From assembly GCA_016717305.1 (NCBI GenBank), contig JADKFY010000002.1, positions 124,001 through 188,000 on the forward strand: 64,000 nucleotides of DNA. The letters run 5' to 3'. This stretch comes from Flavobacteriales bacterium (GTDB lineage Bacteria > Bacteroidota > Bacteroidia > Flavobacteriales_F > PHOS-HE28). Shown in pieces: positions 1 to 9,731 of this stretch. The position numbers and the translations under genes were made by a program. The stretch's first letter is position 1; each line of letters begins with the position of its first letter. The notes under the pieces were generated by a model. The model did not search any database. It was given only the letters and a program-made list of their open reading frames with translations, and was not told where the DNA came from.

Positions 1-1893
1 GTCCGCAATGCAAAATACTTGTTGATCGTGGTCGCACTCGCTTCGGGTTGCACTACCCTCCGCATACAGAAGGCCGACAAGGCCTATGGACTAATGCAGT
101 ATCCGAAAAGTGAGCGGTTCTACGAAAAGGCGTTGGCGAATAGCGAGGATCGCGGTGCGCGTGCGCGTCTGGCGAATTCATATCGACAGCACAATGCGTT
201 CGCCCAAGCGCGCATCCATTATTCCTTGCTTGAGGCCGGTCGTTCCCTTACGGGCGACACGGCCTTGACGTTCGGGGAGGTGTTGTTGGCACTCGGCGAG
301 CATCAAGCGGCAGCGATCCAATTCGAACGCGTGTTGGCCATCGATCCGAACAATGCACGCGTTGCCGATCTTCTGAAAAGCACGCATTCCTACTCGGACT
401 TCTATTCGGACACTACGCGTTTTCGAGTGAACGAATTGGTCATACCCGGAGTGGTCTCGGCTTTTGCAGCAGTCCCGTTCAAAAATGGATTGTTGATCAC
501 CGGCGAAAGGGCCATGGATCCAGCAAATGCCAATCCGTGGAACGATCGGTCTTTTCTGGACATGTACCATACCGAGCGAAATGGAGCAACTGGATGGAAT
601 GCCGCCGAACCTCTTCCAGGAAATGTGAACGGCGCGTATCATGATGGCCCGGGAGTTTTCGGCCGTGATGGGAGAACACTGTTCTTTACCCGAAGCAACT
701 ACGTGCAACGCCGGATCCAAAAGGATGAGGGGAACACGAGCCATTTGAAACTCTTCCGGGCCACTTTGGACAAGGAAGGCAAATGGGGTGACCTTCATGA
801 GTTCGGGTTCAATGAAGAGAAATGGTCAACGGGTCATCCTGCCCTTTCCGAGGATGGACGTACGCTGTACTTTGCCAGTGATCGGCCTGGTGGTTCGGGT
901 GGATCGGACATTTGGATGAGCATTGACAATGGTACCGGTTGGGGTCAACCCGTTAACCTGGGTCCCACCGTGAACACTGCTGGTAACGAGCTTTTTCCAA
1001 CGGTTAGTGGCGATGCGTTGTACTTCAGCAGCACGGGTCACCACAACATGGGAGGCTTGGATATTTTCGAAACGCATCAACAGGACGGAGTTTGGACGCT
1101 TCCGACCAACATGAAGGCGCCCATCAATACGTCCAAGGATGATCACTCGTTCGTGCTGGATAGCACAAAGCACGCAGGTTACCTGAGCAGTGACCGAAGC
1201 GGCATCGATCACGTGTACGCCTTCCAGATCGTGGACCTGCAGTTCACATTGGATGCCGTTGTCGAGGATGCGGAAGGGGGATACCTGATACCATCGGAAT
1301 TCGTGTTGACCAACATGACCACGGACCAGGATGTTGTTCTGGAAACTGGGTCCGATGGGCGGTTCCGTGCGCCCTTGGAGCCGAATTCGGGCTACGAACT
1401 AAGGGCAAGAAAGGAGGGATGGATAACGGGCAATAATGCGGTTAGTACGAAAGGTATGACACGTAGTGACGAGATCCGTTCTGTGGTTCGATTGGATCCC
1501 GTCAGGATCGGAACACCCATAGCGGTGAACAACATCTATTACGATTACGACAAATGGGAGATCCGTCCGGATGCCGCAATAGAACTGGATCGGTTGGCGA
1601 AGACCTTCATCGATAATCCCACCTTGCGGTTTGAACTTGGATCGCATACGGACTGTCGTGGTGCGGAAGAATACAATTTGGTGCTTAGTGATGCGCGCGC
1701 CAATTCAGCGGTGGATTACTTGATCCGCAAGGGCGTTGATCCCAACCGGATCACTGCGAAGGGTTATGGGGAATCCGTGTTGCTGAACAATTGCAACGAA
1801 GAGCGGTTGTGCACGGAGGAGGGACATCAGGTCAACCGCCGCACGGAGTTCACCGTTATCGCAGTGGATGGTCTTGCGACGATACCGAAGTGA
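1..1893 (+). CDS. TPR / PD40 / OmpA-family lipoprotein (5' end probably at or beyond the window edge)
   Basis: Probable outer-membrane, peptidoglycan-binding lipoprotein of the type found with PorP/SprF-like T9SS components. The frame is open to base 1 (V-R-N-A-K-Y-L-L...), so the true start is at or before the edge; the TTG at 19 is only an internal possibility. A hydrophobic segment ends in a lipobox-like A-S-G-C (Cys at codon 17 from base 1). TPR-like helices follow to about residue 130. The middle has PD40/WD40-like blades with repeated FSSDRPGG-type motifs (LYFASDRPGGSGGSDIW at codons ~285-305), then a carboxypeptidase-regulatory-like domain. The C-terminal ~120 residues are an OmpA domain with the GSHTDCRG loop and the downstream S-D-A-R-A helix; Asp and Arg there are the diaminopimelate-binding residues of the family. 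The family and envelope location are secure. The link to T9SS or gliding is inferred from architecture, since no upstream neighbour is visible. Confidence 0.87.
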   Translation, partial: VRNAKYLLIVVALASGCTTLRIQKADKAYGLMQYPKSERFYEKALANSEDRGARARLANSYRQHNAFAQARIHYSLLEAGRSLTGDTALTFGEVLLALGEHQAAAIQFERVLAIDPNNARVADLLKSTHSYSDFYSDTTRFRVNELVIPGVVSAFAAVPFKNGLLITGERAMDPANANPWNDRSFLDMYHTERNGATGWNAAEPLPGNVNGAYHDGPGVFGRDGRTLFFTRSNYVQRRIQKDEGNTSHLKLFRATLDKEGKWGDLHEFGFNEEKWSTGHPALSEDGRTLYFASDRPGGSGGSDIWMSIDNGTGWGQPVNLGPTVNTAGNELFPTVSGDALYFSSTGHHNMGGLDIFETHQQDGVWTLPTNMKAPINTSKDDHSFVLDSTKHAGYLSSDRSGIDHVYAFQIVDLQFTLDAVVEDAEGGYLIPSEFVLTNMTTDQDVVLETGSDGRFRAPLEPNSGYELRARKEGWITGNNAVSTKGMTRSDEIRSVVRLDPVRIGTPIAVNNIYYDYDKWEIRPDAAIELDRLAKTFIDNPTLRFELGSHTDCRGAEEYNLVLSDARANSAVDYLIRKGVDPNRITAKGYGESVLLNNCNEERLCTEEGHQVNRRTEFTVIAVDGLATIPK

Positions 1894-1899
1894 TCCAGG

Positions 1900-3432
1900 T
1901 CAATCTTTCACCGATCGGCGCACCACATCGCTGAAGGGGATCCCTTCCACGTGAGAATCCACCCAGGCCATTACGTCAAAGTATTTAAGGACGAGGCTTT
2001 CTCCGGGGTCCTTCATCAGGGGCTTGAACTGGTCCTGCATCGACTTGAAGAGGTCACGTTTCTGTGAAGGCTCCTTTGCGCGCGCCAGCTTCTTGATGTG
2101 TTCGATCAAGCTGGTTTCCATCACGTCCGCAGGGTGCCGTTTGTTCAGGAAACGTTGGGTGCTGCGAACGATGTATTCAAGCAGGTCGAAATTCCCCAGC
2201 TCATAATGGATCACCAAGTTGAACAATCGTGCATAAGTGAAGATGTCCTGCCTTAGAGTGGGTTCATTGTCGTTCAACACCTTGTTAAGGAAGAAGAGTG
2301 CCTTGTTCTGTTCGTTACCTCCGAAATGGACACGTGCCAAGGCGAAATTGAATTCCAGTTCATGTTCCTTGTGCAATCGTTCCCCCATTTCTTCCATACC
2401 CTTCAGGATCGGTTCAGAAAGTGCCATGGCCTTCACATGTTCACCAGCGCGATCGAGCAGTCGCAACTCGCTCACGAAACTCGCCACGAAAACCTGTGCT
2501 TCGGTGCTCCGACCTTGGAATCCTGGTTGGTCGGGCAGGTCCCGCATCAGCTTGATATTGGAACGTGCATTCTTCAGATCGAGAAGTTCGATCTGTGCGT
2601 TGATGATGTAATGGAGCGTTTTGATGTACCGTTTCGGTAGGTCGGCCTTGATCAATGGATTCTCATCCAGGATCTCCTTCACCCGTTCAAATTTCACCAA
2701 GCTTGTCTTCCAGTCACGTTTTGCCCAATAACAGAAGCCTTGCGTGTAATAGCAAATGGTCGCGGCACGGCGGGAAAGTGCTGTGTTCTTTCCCTTGATC
2801 AGTGGGTGGTCGCTGATCTCCTCCACCATGGCGCGCTCATCGTCGGTGCGCACGTAACCGCCACTGCGGAACACATAATTGATCTTGCTGTAAAGGATAT
2901 GATAGGCCGCCAAGTTCCTCAACTTCTCGATCACGGCACGTTCCTCTTCGATCAGGGCATCAAGGTCCTTGGTGAATTCACCGGATTCATAGGCCTCTTC
3001 CAACAACATCTTCTCCCAGTTCAACAGCTCGAACCAATAGTAGAATCGTTCGTTTTCCCGAGCCACTTTCTTGGCGCGATGCAGCAGTTTATTGCATTCC
3101 ACATAAAGCGCTTTCTGGTATAGGATCTCAATGTTCTTGATCTCCTGCTTCAGCACGCCGGATACTGAACTCTCGGCATGGTACGCCCGAAGTGATTTCA
3201 GGATCAGCTTGTACAAGTGGTTCTTTTCCGAAGGAAGATGCTTGATGAACGTCTCTTTGGCGAAGGTCTTTTTCACCCCTTCTTCGTCATACACCTTCTG
3301 CTTGTCCACCACATCGAATATGCGCAAGTAGTTCTTGTCGCCGGACTGAAGAGAGGAGTGCAATTTGAAAAAGCGCTTTTCTGACTTCGTGAGCGAGCGG
3401 ATCAGGTCGTGGAGTTCTGTACTGGGCTTCAT
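1900..3432 (-). CDS. Conserved Bacteroidota hypothetical protein, helical repeat-like (510 aa)
   Basis: A longer ORF exists in this frame, but its first 144 residues are low-complexity and overlap the promoter and signal-peptide region of the divergent peptidase. The natural start is the ATG at 3432, giving MKPSTELHDLIRSLTKSEK. The protein is rich in charged amphipathic helices with alternating aromatic and leucine positions (for example LHYIINAQIELLDLKNA), which suggests a TPR-like helical repeat, but no clear TPR consensus is visible. There is no signal peptide or membrane segment, so it is probably cytoplasmic. Proteins that begin with this Leu-x-x-Leu-Thr-Lys-Ser-Glu-Lys-Arg-x-Phe motif recur in Flavobacteriales, to my recollection without an assigned role. 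It converges on the OmpA gene with a 6-nt gap. Confidence 0.7.
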   Translation of the reverse strand: MKPSTELHDLIRSLTKSEKRFFKLHSSLQSGDKNYLRIFDVVDKQKVYDEEGVKKTFAKETFIKHLPSEKNHLYKLILKSLRAYHAESSVSGVLKQEIKNIEILYQKALYVECNKLLHRAKKVARENERFYYWFELLNWEKMLLEEAYESGEFTKDLDALIEEERAVIEKLRNLAAYHILYSKINYVFRSGGYVRTDDERAMVEEISDHPLIKGKNTALSRRAATICYYTQGFCYWAKRDWKTSLVKFERVKEILDENPLIKADLPKRYIKTLHYIINAQIELLDLKNARSNIKLMRDLPDQPGFQGRSTEAQVFVASFVSELRLLDRAGEHVKAMALSEPILKGMEEMGERLHKEHELEFNFALARVHFGGNEQNKALFFLNKVLNDNEPTLRQDIFTYARLFNLVIHYELGNFDLLEYIVRSTQRFLNKRHPADVMETSLIEHIKKLARAKEPSQKRDLFKSMQDQFKPLMKDPGESLVLKYFDVMAWVDSHVEGIPFSDVVRRSVKD

Positions 3433-3474
3433 TGGAGCAAGGGGTCGGGCTGTTGGGATCCCAATAGCGTTGTT

Positions 3475-3482
3475 CAAAGTTA
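3475..3482 (-). promoter_or_regulatory. Putative -7 element for the 510-aa hypothetical gene
   Basis: Minus-strand TAACTTTG matches the Bacteroidota -7 consensus TAnnTTTG and lies 43 nt upstream of the ATG at 3432. No good TTG -33 element is seen at the usual 19-21 nt spacing. Confidence 0.4.
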
Positions 3483-3542
3483 GGGATCCAAACCGGATGG
3501 ACGTGCTTTGTACTTGTGTTGAAGCGGGTTCATGGAGCGTAC

Positions 3543-3550
3543 TACTTTTG
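3543..3550 (+). promoter_or_regulatory. Putative -7 element abutting the M1 peptidase start
   Basis: TACTTTTG matches TAnnTTTG and ends only 3 nt before the ATG at 3554. If used, the transcript would be essentially leaderless. No -33 TTG is evident. Confidence 0.35.
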
Positions 3551-3553
3551 GGC

Positions 3554-5980
3554 ATGATCCAATTTGAACGACCATGGCTGCCATTGATAGGTGTTTTGGT
3601 GGTGCTACTCCTTGTGGCCGACCCAACGGTCTCGGCCCAGACCGATTGCCACTCTGTTAAGAACGGCCGGGTGAATAGATCGGATAGGGACTCGCGGGAA
3701 CTCGCGGCCATGGATATCCTACACCAACGGATCACGCTGGACCTAACGCTGGGCGACATCATTCGCGGCAACTGCCTCATCATCGCGGTCCCACGGAGCG
3801 AAGGTGTTATGAGCTTCACGTTGGACCTGGAAGCCTTGACCGTTGATTCGGTGGTCCAAGGCAATGCCCAACTTGCCTTTGTTCAAATTGGACTGGAACT
3901 GGAAGTGACTTTCCAAGGGTCGATCGGAACAGTGGACACCGTGGAGTTCACAGTGTATTACGGCGGCGACCCGGTCACGGATGCTAGTGGCTTCGGCGGT
4001 TTCTACACCGGAAATTCATTGATCTACAATTTGGGTGTCGCATTTACATCGATACCTCATTCTTACGGTAGGACCTGGTTCCCGTGCCTGGACAATTTCA
4101 CGGAACGCAACACCTACGAATTCTTGATCAAGACCGCAGGAGGAAAGAAGGCATGGTGCAATGGCGCGCTGGTGGAACGCATTGCCTTGGGTGGTGATAC
4201 GGTGATCAGCAATTGGCGTATTGATGAAACGATGCCCTCGTACTTGGCCAGTGTCGCAGCGTCCAATTTTGTGGAGGCACGCGATACGTTCGCAAATGTG
4301 TCTGGTGGCCAAACACCTGTGGCCCTGATCGCAGCTGCAACTGACACAGCTGGAATGAAGAGTTCCTTCATCCACTTGCCCAATGCGTTTGCACATTTTG
4401 AGGACCTCTTCGGTCCTTATCGTTGGAACAAGGTTGGTTATGTCCTTACCCCCAACGGTGCCATGGAGCATGCCACGAGCATTCACTATCCACGGGATAT
4501 CGCCTTGGGGAATTTGCAGTACGAGAGCACCATGGCGCATGAATTGGCGCATCATTGGTTCGGTGATCTGGTCACCTGCGACCGGGTTGAGGAGATGTAC
4601 ATCAACGAAGGTTTTGCCGAGTACATGAGCTACCTTTTCCTGGAGGATATTTACGGAAGGGACCGATACATGAGCACGGTACGCAACAACCACCGGGACA
4701 TGGTACACCGTGCGCATTTACTGGATGAAGGCTGGTGGGCATTGAGCGAGATGCCACAAGCTTGGACGTACGGGGAGCACACCTACAACAAGGGTGCGGA
4801 TGTACTGCACACGTTGCGCAGCTACATGGGTGATGAAGATTTCAGCGCCGGCCTCACGAGTTTCTTGGAGACCTACGCATTCCAGCCGGTGAATACGCTG
4901 CAATTACGCGACCACTTGACCCAGGTATCCGGAATGGTCCTCACCGATTTCTTTGCGGATTGGATCCAACAACCCGGCTGGGCGGCCTTCGAGATCGATG
5001 AGCAATCGATATTGCCGGTCAATGGAGTTTGGGAAGTGGATCTTACGATACAACAGAAATTGCGAGGGCCGGCTGCCTTCTACAACAACGTTCCCGTCAC
5101 CATTGCGGTAGTGGGTATGCAAGCGAATGAAGTACGTCGCGACACGTTCATGTTGGGTGGCGAATTCACGGACCTTCAATTCCAAGTTCCGTTCGAACCC
5201 GCGTTCGTGTGGCTCAATGACGACGATCGGATCTCCCTTGCGATCACAGGTGTTACGGACACGATCGTAAGCACCGCGACCCTTTCCTCCGCCATTGCGA
5301 ACATGGACTTGATCCCTCAAGTGGGAGACACAACCTTGATCCGAATGGAACAGTATTGGGTGGCCGCCGATGCTGGCACCTTCGCAGAGCCCGATATGTA
5401 TATGGTTTCACCGGACCGGTATTGGAGAGTGACGGGCGATTGGACGGATCCTTCACGGTTCGAGGCGCGGTTCAACTTCGACTCGCGCAACACGGATAGT
5501 GGCAACTTGGACAATGGACTTGCCGCTCTCGTTCCGGGTTTTCGTGAAGACAGTCTAGTGGTGCTGCACCGATCCGGACCTGCCGCGCCCTGGGTCCTGT
5601 GGTCCAATGAGGTGAACACCTTGGGCAGTGCAACGAATGGGAATTGCCGAATGAACTTGGATAGTTTGGCCACTGGGGAATACACCTTTGCTTTACGCAC
5701 AGGAAGTGTCGGGATTGAAGGAGTGGATGCGGTTGCAACGCAATGGTCGATCGTGCCGAACCCGGCGCAGGAGGAGGTGATGGTAACTCTATGCGGCGAT
5801 CTGGCCCCCGGTGAATTGCATGTGTTGGATGCATCCGGTCGGATCGTATCCATTACGAAACAGACAGGCCACAGCACATCTATTCTTATAAGGGGCACTG
5901 CTGCTGGAACCTATTCAGTTTACCACGTTACTAGGAATGGTGAACGCAACTTCGTGGGTTCACTCGTAATGGAAAACTAA
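3554..5980 (+). CDS. Secreted M1-family metallopeptidase with T9SS C-terminal sorting domain (808 aa)
   Basis: Zinc aminopeptidase exported through Sec and then T9SS. The start at 3554 gives a clean signal peptide (MIQFERPWLPLIGVLVVLLL... ending V-S-A-Q); the upstream ATG at 3497 and the still longer frame would bury it. An aminopeptidase-N-like N-terminal beta domain is followed by G-A-M-E-H (the GAMEN-like substrate loop) and then HELAHHW at about residues 329-335 with the third zinc ligand Glu 18 residues on (INEGFAEY), the HEXXH-x18-E signature of M1. The last ~80 residues (W-S-I-V-P-N-P-A-Q-E-E onward, ending G-S-L-V-M-E-N) are a type A T9SS sorting domain. It is expected at the cell surface or in the medium, trimming peptides. 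It is divergent from the 510-aa hypothetical and convergent with eno. Exact substrate unknown. Confidence 0.93.
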   Translation: MIQFERPWLPLIGVLVVLLLVADPTVSAQTDCHSVKNGRVNRSDRDSRELAAMDILHQRITLDLTLGDIIRGNCLIIAVPRSEGVMSFTLDLEALTVDSVVQGNAQLAFVQIGLELEVTFQGSIGTVDTVEFTVYYGGDPVTDASGFGGFYTGNSLIYNLGVAFTSIPHSYGRTWFPCLDNFTERNTYEFLIKTAGGKKAWCNGALVERIALGGDTVISNWRIDETMPSYLASVAASNFVEARDTFANVSGGQTPVALIAAATDTAGMKSSFIHLPNAFAHFEDLFGPYRWNKVGYVLTPNGAMEHATSIHYPRDIALGNLQYESTMAHELAHHWFGDLVTCDRVEEMYINEGFAEYMSYLFLEDIYGRDRYMSTVRNNHRDMVHRAHLLDEGWWALSEMPQAWTYGEHTYNKGADVLHTLRSYMGDEDFSAGLTSFLETYAFQPVNTLQLRDHLTQVSGMVLTDFFADWIQQPGWAAFEIDEQSILPVNGVWEVDLTIQQKLRGPAAFYNNVPVTIAVVGMQANEVRRDTFMLGGEFTDLQFQVPFEPAFVWLNDDDRISLAITGVTDTIVSTATLSSAIANMDLIPQVGDTTLIRMEQYWVAADAGTFAEPDMYMVSPDRYWRVTGDWTDPSRFEARFNFDSRNTDSGNLDNGLAALVPGFREDSLVVLHRSGPAAPWVLWSNEVNTLGSATNGNCRMNLDSLATGEYTFALRTGSVGIEGVDAVATQWSIVPNPAQEEVMVTLCGDLAPGELHVLDASGRIVSITKQTGHSTSILIRGTAAGTYSVYHVTRNGERNFVGSLVMEN

Positions 5981-5999
5981 CTTGGCTTCGATCCTGCCC

Positions 6000-7286
6000 T
6001 TAACCAACGTAACGCAAGCTCCTGCCCGGATACTTCGCAGCACCGCCCAGTTGCTCCTCGATCCGCAACAATTGGTTGTACTTGGCGATCCTGTCACTGC
6101 GTGATGCGCTGCCGGTCTTGATCATGCCACAGTTCAGTGCCACAGCCAAGTCGGCGATGGTGCTGTCCTCGGTTTCTCCGCTGCGGTGGCTCATGATGCT
6201 GGTGTAGCCTGCACGGTGCGCCATTTCAACAGCTTCGATCGTTTCGGTCAGTGTGCCGATCTGGTTCACCTTAACAAGAATGCTGTTCGCGATGTCCTTC
6301 TCGATCCCTTCGGCCAAGCGCTTAGTGTTGGTCACGAAAAGATCGTCGCCCACAAGTTGCACTTTGTCCCCGATCCGTTCGGTCAAGGTCTTCCAACCGT
6401 CCCAATCGTCCTCGGACATGCCATCCTCAATGCTCACGATGGGGTATCGCTTGGCCCAATCGGCCCACATGTCCACCATTTCGTTGCTGGTGAGCACATC
6501 ACCGGTGCTTTCCAAGGTGTAGCGCTTCTTCTCGCTATTGTAGAATTCAGTGCTGGCGCAATCCAATGCAAGCACCACATCTTCACCGGGTTTGTAGCCA
6601 GCTTGTTCGATGGCTTGCATCACCAGTTTCAAGGCATCCTCATTGCTGGGCAGGTCTGGTGCGAAACCACCTTCATCGCCCACATTGGTGCTCAGGCCTT
6701 TCTTCTTCAGCACTTTCTTGAGTTCGTGAAAGATCTCGGCACCCATGCGCAAGCCTTCAGCGAAGTGGTTCGCGCCCACGGGCATGATCATGAATTCTTG
6801 CACATCCACTTTGTTGTCTGCATGTGCACCTCCGTTAAGGATGTTCATCAATGGCACGGGCAGTGTATTCGCATTAACTCCCCCCACATAGCGGTACAAT
6901 GGCATGTTGGCTTCACTGGCTGCGGCTTTCGCAACGGCAAGGCTCACGCCCAAAATGGCATTTGCTCCGAGGTTCGCCTTGTTCGGTGTTCCATCCAGCG
7001 CGATAAGTGCCCGATCGATCATGCCCTGTTCTGTTACCAAGGCCCCCTGCAATTCGGTATTCAGCGTGTTGTTCACGTGCTCAACGGCCTTCAAAACACC
7101 TTTGCCCATGTACCGTTTTGCATCGCCATCGCGCAATTCGGCGGCTTCATGCGCACCGGTACTGGCACCACTTGGCACTGCAGCACGGCCGTTGTGGCCC
7201 ATATCGGTCCATACTTCAACTTCAATGGTGGGGTTGCCACGCGAGTCGAGGATCTCGCGGGCCTGGATCTTTGCGATCACGCTCAT
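6000..7286 (-). CDS. eno: Enolase (phosphopyruvate hydratase), 428 aa
   Basis: Interconverts 2-phosphoglycerate and phosphoenolpyruvate in glycolysis and gluconeogenesis. Full family length. Visible landmarks are the N-terminal IQAREILDSRGNPTIEVEV segment, the flexible loop PSGASTGAHEA, the metal and substrate region VGDEGGFAPDL, the signature ILVKVNQIGTLTETIEA and SHRSGETEDSTIADLAV. It lies 11 nt downstream of carA on the same strand and is probably co-transcribed from the carA promoter. Cytoplasmic. Confidence 0.98.
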   Translation of the reverse strand: MSVIAKIQAREILDSRGNPTIEVEVWTDMGHNGRAAVPSGASTGAHEAAELRDGDAKRYMGKGVLKAVEHVNNTLNTELQGALVTEQGMIDRALIALDGTPNKANLGANAILGVSLAVAKAAASEANMPLYRYVGGVNANTLPVPLMNILNGGAHADNKVDVQEFMIMPVGANHFAEGLRMGAEIFHELKKVLKKKGLSTNVGDEGGFAPDLPSNEDALKLVMQAIEQAGYKPGEDVVLALDCASTEFYNSEKKRYTLESTGDVLTSNEMVDMWADWAKRYPIVSIEDGMSEDDWDGWKTLTERIGDKVQLVGDDLFVTNTKRLAEGIEKDIANSILVKVNQIGTLTETIEAVEMAHRAGYTSIMSHRSGETEDSTIADLAVALNCGMIKTGSASRSDRIAKYNQLLRIEEQLGGAAKYPGRSLRYVG

Positions 7287-7297
7287 AGGTGTAACGA

Positions 7298-8434
7298 TTA
7301 GGCTTTTAAGTGAAGGGGATGTTCTACGGCGATATGTGCCTGCATGTTCGCCACGAACCGATCAAAAAGATATCTGCTGTCATACGGACCCGGACCGGCC
7401 TCTGGATGGTATTGCACGGCGAACACCGGTTTGTCCTTCATCCGGAATCCCGCCACGCTGCCATCATTCAGGTGTACGTGGGTGATCTCGACAGCGGTGT
7501 TCGCTTCGGCATCGGCCCGGCGCACCACAAAACCGTGGTTCTGGGAAGTGACTTCATCATGACCGGTGGTCAGGTCCTTCACCGGGTGGTTGATACCGCG
7601 GTGCCCATGGTGCATCTTTTCCGTTGACATGCCCATGCTTTCCGCCAAGAGCTGGTGTCCCAAACAAATTCCGAAGACGGGTAAACCTGCATTCACCACC
7701 TCTTTGACGAACTCAACGCTTTTGGGCATTGCACCGGGGTCACCTGGGCCATTGCTAAGGAGAATGCCATCGGGTTTCCATGCCAGCACCTCGTTCAAGG
7801 GCGTGTTCATGGGGAATACCTTCACCAGGCAATCGCGTTCGGTCAGGCAACGTTCCATGTTACGCTTCACGCCGAAATCGATCAATGCCACGCGATAGGT
7901 CGCATCCCGGCCACCCACTTCGTACGCTTTGCTGGTGGAAACCTTGCTCGAAAGTTCAAGACCTTCCATCGCCGGGGCGGACTGCAGTAGTTCCATCAAC
8001 CTTGCCGGATCCAGTTCAATACTGCTGATGATGGCGTTCTGTGCACCACGATCACGGATATGGCGCACGAGTTTGCGGGTATCCACGTCGCTGATGCCCG
8101 TAACCCCTTGCTCGACCAGTTGTTCGCTGAGAGGGGCATCACCACCGGGTCTGCTCCACACTTCGCTGAATTTCTTCACAACCAAGCCTGCAATGCTGTA
8201 TTTGCCGCTTTCCTCCTCGCCGGTCTTTACGCCGTAGTTCCCCACATGGGGCGTGGCCAGGACCATGATCTGTCCGGTATAACTGGGGTCGGTGAAGATC
8301 TCTTGGTAACCGGTCATTCCGGTATTGAAACAGATCTCCCCGGTTGTGGTGCCCGGAACACCGATCGCACGTCCGCGGAAGAGGGTTCCATCGGCGAGCA
8401 GGAGCATGGCCTCGGGGCGTTTGCTTACGAGCAT
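7298..8434 (-). CDS. carA: Carbamoyl-phosphate synthase, glutamine-hydrolysing small subunit (378 aa)
   Basis: Hydrolyses glutamine and channels ammonia to CarB to make carbamoyl phosphate for arginine and pyrimidines. The N-terminal CPSase_sm_chain domain (T-G-E-I-C-F-N-T-G-M-T-G-Y-Q-E) is followed by a class I glutamine amidotransferase domain with nucleophile Cys257 in GICLGHQLL and His343/Glu345 in QYHPEAGPGP, so the catalytic triad is complete. It is the first gene of a carA-eno pair. The large subunit gene carB is not adjacent but lies about 53 kb away at the right edge of the window, on the other strand. Confidence 0.97.
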   Translation of the reverse strand: MLVSKRPEAMLLLADGTLFRGRAIGVPGTTTGEICFNTGMTGYQEIFTDPSYTGQIMVLATPHVGNYGVKTGEEESGKYSIAGLVVKKFSEVWSRPGGDAPLSEQLVEQGVTGISDVDTRKLVRHIRDRGAQNAIISSIELDPARLMELLQSAPAMEGLELSSKVSTSKAYEVGGRDATYRVALIDFGVKRNMERCLTERDCLVKVFPMNTPLNEVLAWKPDGILLSNGPGDPGAMPKSVEFVKEVVNAGLPVFGICLGHQLLAESMGMSTEKMHHGHRGINHPVKDLTTGHDEVTSQNHGFVVRRADAEANTAVEITHVHLNDGSVAGFRMKDKPVFAVQYHPEAGPGPYDSRYLFDRFVANMQAHIAVEHPLHLKA

Positions 8435-8503
8435 ATAGGCGATTTAACTAGTGTAGTGACCGTAGACCTTTCTCTGACTTTTAGGTCATCACACTTCCTG
8501 CGG

Positions 8504-8532
8504 CAAAGATACCCCTGCCTCTGGAAGGGCAA
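8504..8532 (-). promoter_or_regulatory. Promoter of the carA-eno operon
   Basis: On the minus strand TTG (8532-8530), an 18-nt spacer and TATCTTTG (8511-8504) match the Bacteroidota -33/-7 pattern. The implied 5' leader is about 65 nt; no attenuator or known riboswitch is recognised in it. Confidence 0.6.
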
Positions 8533-8553
8533 GGAACGGATCATCCACACCTG

Positions 8554-9717
8554 TTGATAATCCATTTTCACAGTTCAAATTCGACCGAATGTGCGACCCT
8601 ACTTTTGGTCATCGATCAGCCTTCCCAAGCCTTCGCACTACTTGCACGACCCGCAGCCCGTTGGGTCATTATCGGGTTGCACCTGGTCTTGCTGCTAGTT
8701 CTGGTCCTGCATTTCGAGGTCCTCGTGGACAAGGAGGCCCTGAAGTATGTGGGTTGTGCCCAAGAGGTATTGGAAGGGGAGTACGCCGACCTTACCGGCA
8801 ACTATTTGAAGTACGGGAGTTATATTTTGTTCCTGGTCCCATTCGTGGCCATTGGGGCACCTTGGCTCGCCTTTTTCGCCCAGCTGGCTCTTGGGGTCTT
8901 GGCTGCGTTGGCCATGGGGAAAATGGTGCGGAGGTCGTCCGGGTCCAAGCGCGTGGGTAACTTGTCAATGGCCGTGCTGTTGCTATGCTGGCCGGTCCAG
9001 TTCTGGGTGTTGGCCTTGTACACCGAATCGTTCTTCACCAGCATGGTCATCCTGTTCATGGAACGGGTCACGAGAGAAGGGAAGGCTGGTCCATTGGTCT
9101 ATCTGCTGGGGCTGATCACGGTGTTTGCACGGCCCGTGGGTGTGCTTTTCGTTGGCCCCGCTTTGTTATGGAGCTGGACGAAGGACCTCTCGCCAGTGGT
9201 TCGCCGATACGTGCGGGTTGGCGGCTCTTTTGCCATCTTGTTTTTCGCGATCACGATCCCACATATCGAACGCGCCCAGTTGTCCCCGATCGTGGAAGGA
9301 CAGGTGATCGCCGGTCTGCCCGAGGGATCTCCAGACATGGCCCAATTCACGGGCACGACCATCGCAAATGCACAACTTTATTTTATCCGGAACCACAGCG
9401 TTGGTGAGACTTTGTTCCTAGCGGTTCGTCGTGTATTCTCACTCTATAGTTTCCACCGCTCTTGGTATTCCATTTTGCACAACGTGGTCTCCAGTGTGTG
9501 GTACTTGCTCTACCCGGTCGCATTGTTTGGACTTTGGCGCGGTTGGAAGGAGGGTGCACTTCGCTTGGTGGCGTTAGTACTGTTGGTGAACACCATTCTC
9601 ATCGGTCTTACCCACGATGAATGGAGTGGCCGATTCCTTGTGCCCTTGGTTCCATGGGTCATTTATCTCGCAGCGAACGCCTTCCCTCGGAAACATGTTG
9701 AAGTGGGTCCAGCCTAG
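8554..9717 (+). CDS. Polytopic membrane protein, possible GT-C-type glycosyltransferase (387 aa, start uncertain)
   Basis: About nine hydrophobic helices with short loops, Asp-Lys-Glu after the first helix (FEVLVDKEALKYV) and a conserved-looking luminal region (LYTESFFTSMVILFMER; FARPVGVLFVGPALLW). This is the layout of lipid-linked-sugar GT-C or mannosyltransferase-like proteins. No sequence motif settles the reaction, so the function is inferred. The start is unclear: the frame opens with TTG at 8554 and another TTG at 8605, with no in-frame ATG before the first membrane helix. A TACTTTTG -7-like element at 8600-8607 overlaps the second TTG. A mis-called base near the 5' end would explain the missing start. 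It is divergent from carA. Confidence 0.6.
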   Translation: MIIHFHSSNSTECATLLLVIDQPSQAFALLARPAARWVIIGLHLVLLLVLVLHFEVLVDKEALKYVGCAQEVLEGEYADLTGNYLKYGSYILFLVPFVAIGAPWLAFFAQLALGVLAALAMGKMVRRSSGSKRVGNLSMAVLLLCWPVQFWVLALYTESFFTSMVILFMERVTREGKAGPLVYLLGLITVFARPVGVLFVGPALLWSWTKDLSPVVRRYVRVGGSFAILFFAITIPHIERAQLSPIVEGQVIAGLPEGSPDMAQFTGTTIANAQLYFIRNHSVGETLFLAVRRVFSLYSFHRSWYSILHNVVSSVWYLLYPVALFGLWRGWKEGALRLVALVLLVNTILIGLTHDEWSGRFLVPLVPWVIYLAANAFPRKHVEVGPA

Positions 9718-9731
9718 TTGCGTAGCAGACG

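Noticed and set aside
3433..3864. 144-codon N-terminal extension of the 510-aa hypothetical
   Set aside because: Ser/Thr/Arg-rich shadow text antisense to the peptidase signal region; the family start at 3432 and a -7 element at 3475 contradict it.
6186..7301. 371-codon plus-strand ORF opposite eno
   Set aside because: Antisense of enolase; composition (His/Gly/Val-rich) is that of a shadow frame.
8435..8503. Pyrimidine attenuator in the carA leader
   Set aside because: No terminator hairpin with T-run or PyrR-like binding loop is visible in the 65-nt leader.
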